A stretch of DNA of 6,360 nt, taken from assembly GCA_021772595.1 (NCBI GenBank), contig JAJFLS010000721.1, positions 1 through 6,360 on the forward strand. The letters are read 5' to 3'. This DNA is from Opitutales bacterium (lineage in GTDB: Bacteria > Verrucomicrobiota > Verrucomicrobiia > Opitutales > Opitutaceae). Positions 4,767-6,360 of the stretch are shown piece after piece. A program made the translations under genes and the position numbers. Position 1 is the first letter of the stretch. Each line of letters starts with the position of its first letter. The notes below the pieces were generated by a model. That model did not search any database, had not been told where the DNA came from, and worked only from the letters and a program-made list of their open reading frames with translations.

Positions 4767-5181
4767 TTAGCTGTTGGCGCTTAGTATTTGGGCGTTAGCT
4801 TTTGTATAAATGCGTTGAGCATTTTCTTTGTTTCGATGAGTTCAGTATTCAGTTCCGAAAAACTAGCCGTATTTATATATCCTAAGTCTTTAGATAGTTG
4901 TAGCTGGTATTCAACTTCGCTTGCCGATCCCATTGATATTTGCAGAAAACGCTTTAGTTCAGCGTCTCCCTGTCGACCACAACCTTCAGCTATATTTGAA
5001 GGGATAGAGACAGCTGCTCTGCGTAATTGAGAAGTTAATCCAAAACGCTCACTTTCTGGAAATGCACGTGTAGCTATGTAAAGGTCCAAAACGAATCGAT
5101 GCGCTTTCTGCCAAAATACTAGAGTTCTAAAATCCTTCATAGCCCAAATCTAATCACTAATTGCTAAAAGCCAATCGCTAA
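4767..5181. mobile_element. Candidate inserted cassette: four-helix-bundle gene between inverted TTAG-type arms
   Basis: Left arm 4767-4793 starts TTAGCTGTTGGCGCTTAG and continues TATTTGGGC. The right arm, read inward on the minus strand from 5181, starts TTAGCGATTGGCTTTTAG (14 of 18 identical) and, after an extra segment of about 10-14 bases of the same TTAG-like character, reaches ATTTGGGC at 5149-5142. The arms enclose one gene that starts right after the inner edge of the right arm and ends inside the left arm. The right arm contains the TAG stop of DUF1553 and the left arm lies 4 bases from the DUF1501 ATG. No transposase is present. That it moved as a unit is inference. Confidence 0.5.
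4781..5140 (-). CDS. Four-helix-bundle protein (S23 / 23S rRNA intervening-sequence protein family)
   Basis: A 119-residue protein matching the TIGR02436/PF05635 family along its full length. Family signatures are DFRTLVFWQKAHRFVLDLY (3-21), FPESERFGLTSQLRRAAVSIPSNIAEGCGR (27-56), ELKRFLQISMGSASEVEYQLQLSKDLGYI (61-89) and a last helix KKMLNAFIQKLTP (105-117), i.e. four predicted amphipathic helices. Members were first found inside 23S rRNA intervening sequences of spirochaetes and are related to Avd of diversity-generating retroelements; they form pentamers and probably bind nucleic acid, but the cellular role of stand-alone copies is unknown. No 23S rRNA, reverse transcriptase or variable repeat is nearby. 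The gene is visibly richer in A and T than its neighbours, and lies 37 bases after the DUF1553 stop and 18 bases before the DUF1501 start, inside inverted repeats. The Shine-Dalgarno signal is weak (TTGGG close to the ATG). The family call is sure, the function is not. Confidence 0.92.
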   Translation of the reverse strand: MKDFRTLVFWQKAHRFVLDLYIATRAFPESERFGLTSQLRRAAVSIPSNIAEGCGRQGDAELKRFLQISMGSASEVEYQLQLSKDLGYINTASFSELNTELIETKKMLNAFIQKLTPKY

Positions 5182-6360
5182 TAAACATGCACGAATTCGT
5201 TGCTGTTAAATAGGACGAGGCAGAGGTCCGCCAGGGCCCGAGTGTCGGGACTCACGTCGGCCGCTTTCGCGTCGGGAGTATAGTTTTCGAACGCGGGCAG
5301 GATCTCTTCGTACTCGAAGGGCTTCCCAGAGAATTCCTCGACCAGCGAGCGCGTGATGCGAGTCGGATACGCCACAGGCTCGGGCTCGTTCTCACGATGA
5401 TACTCTTGCATTTGCGAGACGTAAGCTCCGAGCCGAGCGCGTTCTTCGTCGGACGGACTGCGCCCGAGGGCCAGCTCGAAGGCGCGACCAACAGCATCGC
5501 CCCCATTTTCAGTATCTCGCTCGACCCGAAGGGCGAATGCGACCGACCGATCCGTGACCACGTCGCTGTTGAGCAGTGTGAACGCTTGCGGCGAAACTGA
5601 GGCCGCGTCTCGCGCCTCGCACGAGTCGTTAGGATTAGGCTGATTGAATAGCTCCAGGAAAGGATCGGCTTGGCCACGGACGCGATAAGCGTAGATGCTG
5701 CGGCGATTCCGCTGCTCCGGAGTCGGCGACGGCTGATACGCGGGCGCGATCGAAAACTGAATCATCCGTGGCTGCAACGCGACTTCCATATTGATCTCCG
5801 GCATGATCGGCAGACCGCCCATTTTCGTATTCAGTTCTCCTGACACCTTAAGCATGCCGTCCCTCAATTCCTCGGCGGTGAGCCGGCGTGGCGGATACGA
5901 AGCGAGAAGATCGTTGTTCGGATCTTTGATTTCCAGCGTCTCTCTATCCGGATGGCGGCTGGATTGCCGATAGGTTTTCGAGAGCATGATCTGGCGATGG
6001 AGGGGCTTCATTTTCCAGCCACCCGAAACGAATTCCGCGGCGAGAAAGTCCATGAGTTTCGGATGCGTGGGCTTGCCTCCCTTGGCTCCGAAGTTGTTCG
6101 GATTGCCCGCAATGGGTTTGCCAAAATGATGCTGCCAAACGCGATTGACGAGGGAGCGAGAAGCGAGCGGATTGTGTGGATTGGCAATCCACTTGGCCAA
6201 CGCGAGACGGCGACCTTCCAAGTCTTCAGAAATCACATAGGGATCGTCCCGGCTCGGGTCCACTGGAACGCCGATCGCGCTTAAGACCCCCGGCCCAACG
6301 GGTTCGCCTGGAGCCTTTAGCGAGCCGCCCATCAGGATGAAACTTTCTACCTTCGCTTCG
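5178..6360 (-). CDS. DUF1553 (PSD1) domain protein, C-terminal part, truncated by the window edge
   Basis: The frame is open to the right edge of the window, so the Met at 6332 is internal: the codons before it read EAKVESFIL. About 393 residues are visible. Counting from that Met, DUF1553 landmarks are EGRRLALAKWIANPHNPLASRSLVNRVWQHHFG (39-71), FGAKGGKPTHPKLMDFLAAEFVSGGW (81-106), LHRQIMLSKTYRQSS (111-125), PPRRLTAEELRDGMLKVSGEL (147-167), RRSIYAYRVRGQADPFLELFNQPN (210-233) and VSPQAFTLLNSD (246-257). Relatives normally carry a DUF1549 domain, often with a cytochrome-c (PSCyt1) domain, upstream; that part is outside. They are found mainly in PVC bacteria and are thought to be exported; the function is unproven. 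The protein ends NSNEFVHVY, where relatives usually end NEF-(L/V)-Y-(V/I)-D, and the TAG stop lies in the inverted-repeat arm of the following cassette, suggesting that the last codon or codons were rewritten by insertion. Confidence 0.93.
   Translation of the reverse strand, partial: EAKVESFILMGGSLKAPGEPVGPGVLSAIGVPVDPSRDDPYVISEDLEGRRLALAKWIANPHNPLASRSLVNRVWQHHFGKPIAGNPNNFGAKGGKPTHPKLMDFLAAEFVSGGWKMKPLHRQIMLSKTYRQSSRHPDRETLEIKDPNNDLLASYPPRRLTAEELRDGMLKVSGELNTKMGGLPIMPEINMEVALQPRMIQFSIAPAYQPSPTPEQRNRRSIYAYRVRGQADPFLELFNQPNPNDSCEARDAASVSPQAFTLLNSDVVTDRSVAFALRVERDTENGGDAVGRAFELALGRSPSDEERARLGAYVSQMQEYHRENEPEPVAYPTRITRSLVEEFSGKPFEYEEILPAFENYTPDAKAADVSPDTRALADLCLVLFNSNEFVHVY

Noticed and set aside
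4781..5140. A 23S rRNA intervening sequence or a diversity-generating retroelement
   Set aside because: No rRNA flanks the four-helix-bundle gene, and no reverse transcriptase, template repeat or variable repeat is visible.

Overview
The window looks like part of a Verrucomicrobiota chromosome, probably of the Opitutia type; Planctomycetota is the alternative. The main reason is a DUF1553 (PSD1) gene followed by a Tat-exported DUF1501 gene, a pairing greatly expanded in the PVC superphylum. This is inference from gene content; there is no rRNA or other marker gene.

The confident genes all lie on the minus strand. From right to left they are: the C-terminal part of a DUF1553 protein (running off the right edge), a short four-helix-bundle (S23/IVP-like) gene, a complete DUF1501 gene, a frameshifted outer-membrane beta-barrel gene of the TIGR02001 type with a clear intrinsic terminator, and a YfeX-like Dyp-type peroxidase. 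One short plus-strand ORF with a single membrane segment (3044-3241) is only a candidate.

The space between genes is dense with repeats (1-295, 1193-2113, 3194-3328). Several unrelated palindromic sequences start with the tetranucleotide GTAG and occur as inverted pairs, which is the layout of REP/REPIN elements mobilised by RAYT (TnpA-REP) transposases. I distinguish at least five families. One doublet sits inside another at 3194-3328. Another REP copy, at 1966-2020, is split by about 33 foreign bases. Separately, three MITE-like elements of 134-144 bp (2-135, 1371-1504, 1796-1939) share terminal inverted repeats of the type AGAGAGTGTCTAATA, but the GTAG hairpins they carry inside differ. 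No transposase gene is visible, so all would be non-autonomous and served in trans.

The second notable feature is at 4767-5181. The four-helix-bundle gene lies exactly between DUF1553 and DUF1501, which are normally adjacent and co-transcribed. It is bounded by imperfect inverted repeats built from TTAG-type units. One arm supplies the stop codon of the DUF1553 gene and the other lies directly before the DUF1501 start codon, where no good ribosome binding site remains. This looks like a small gene cassette inserted in an operon. Repeat sequences also supply the stop codons of the peroxidase gene and of the small ORF.
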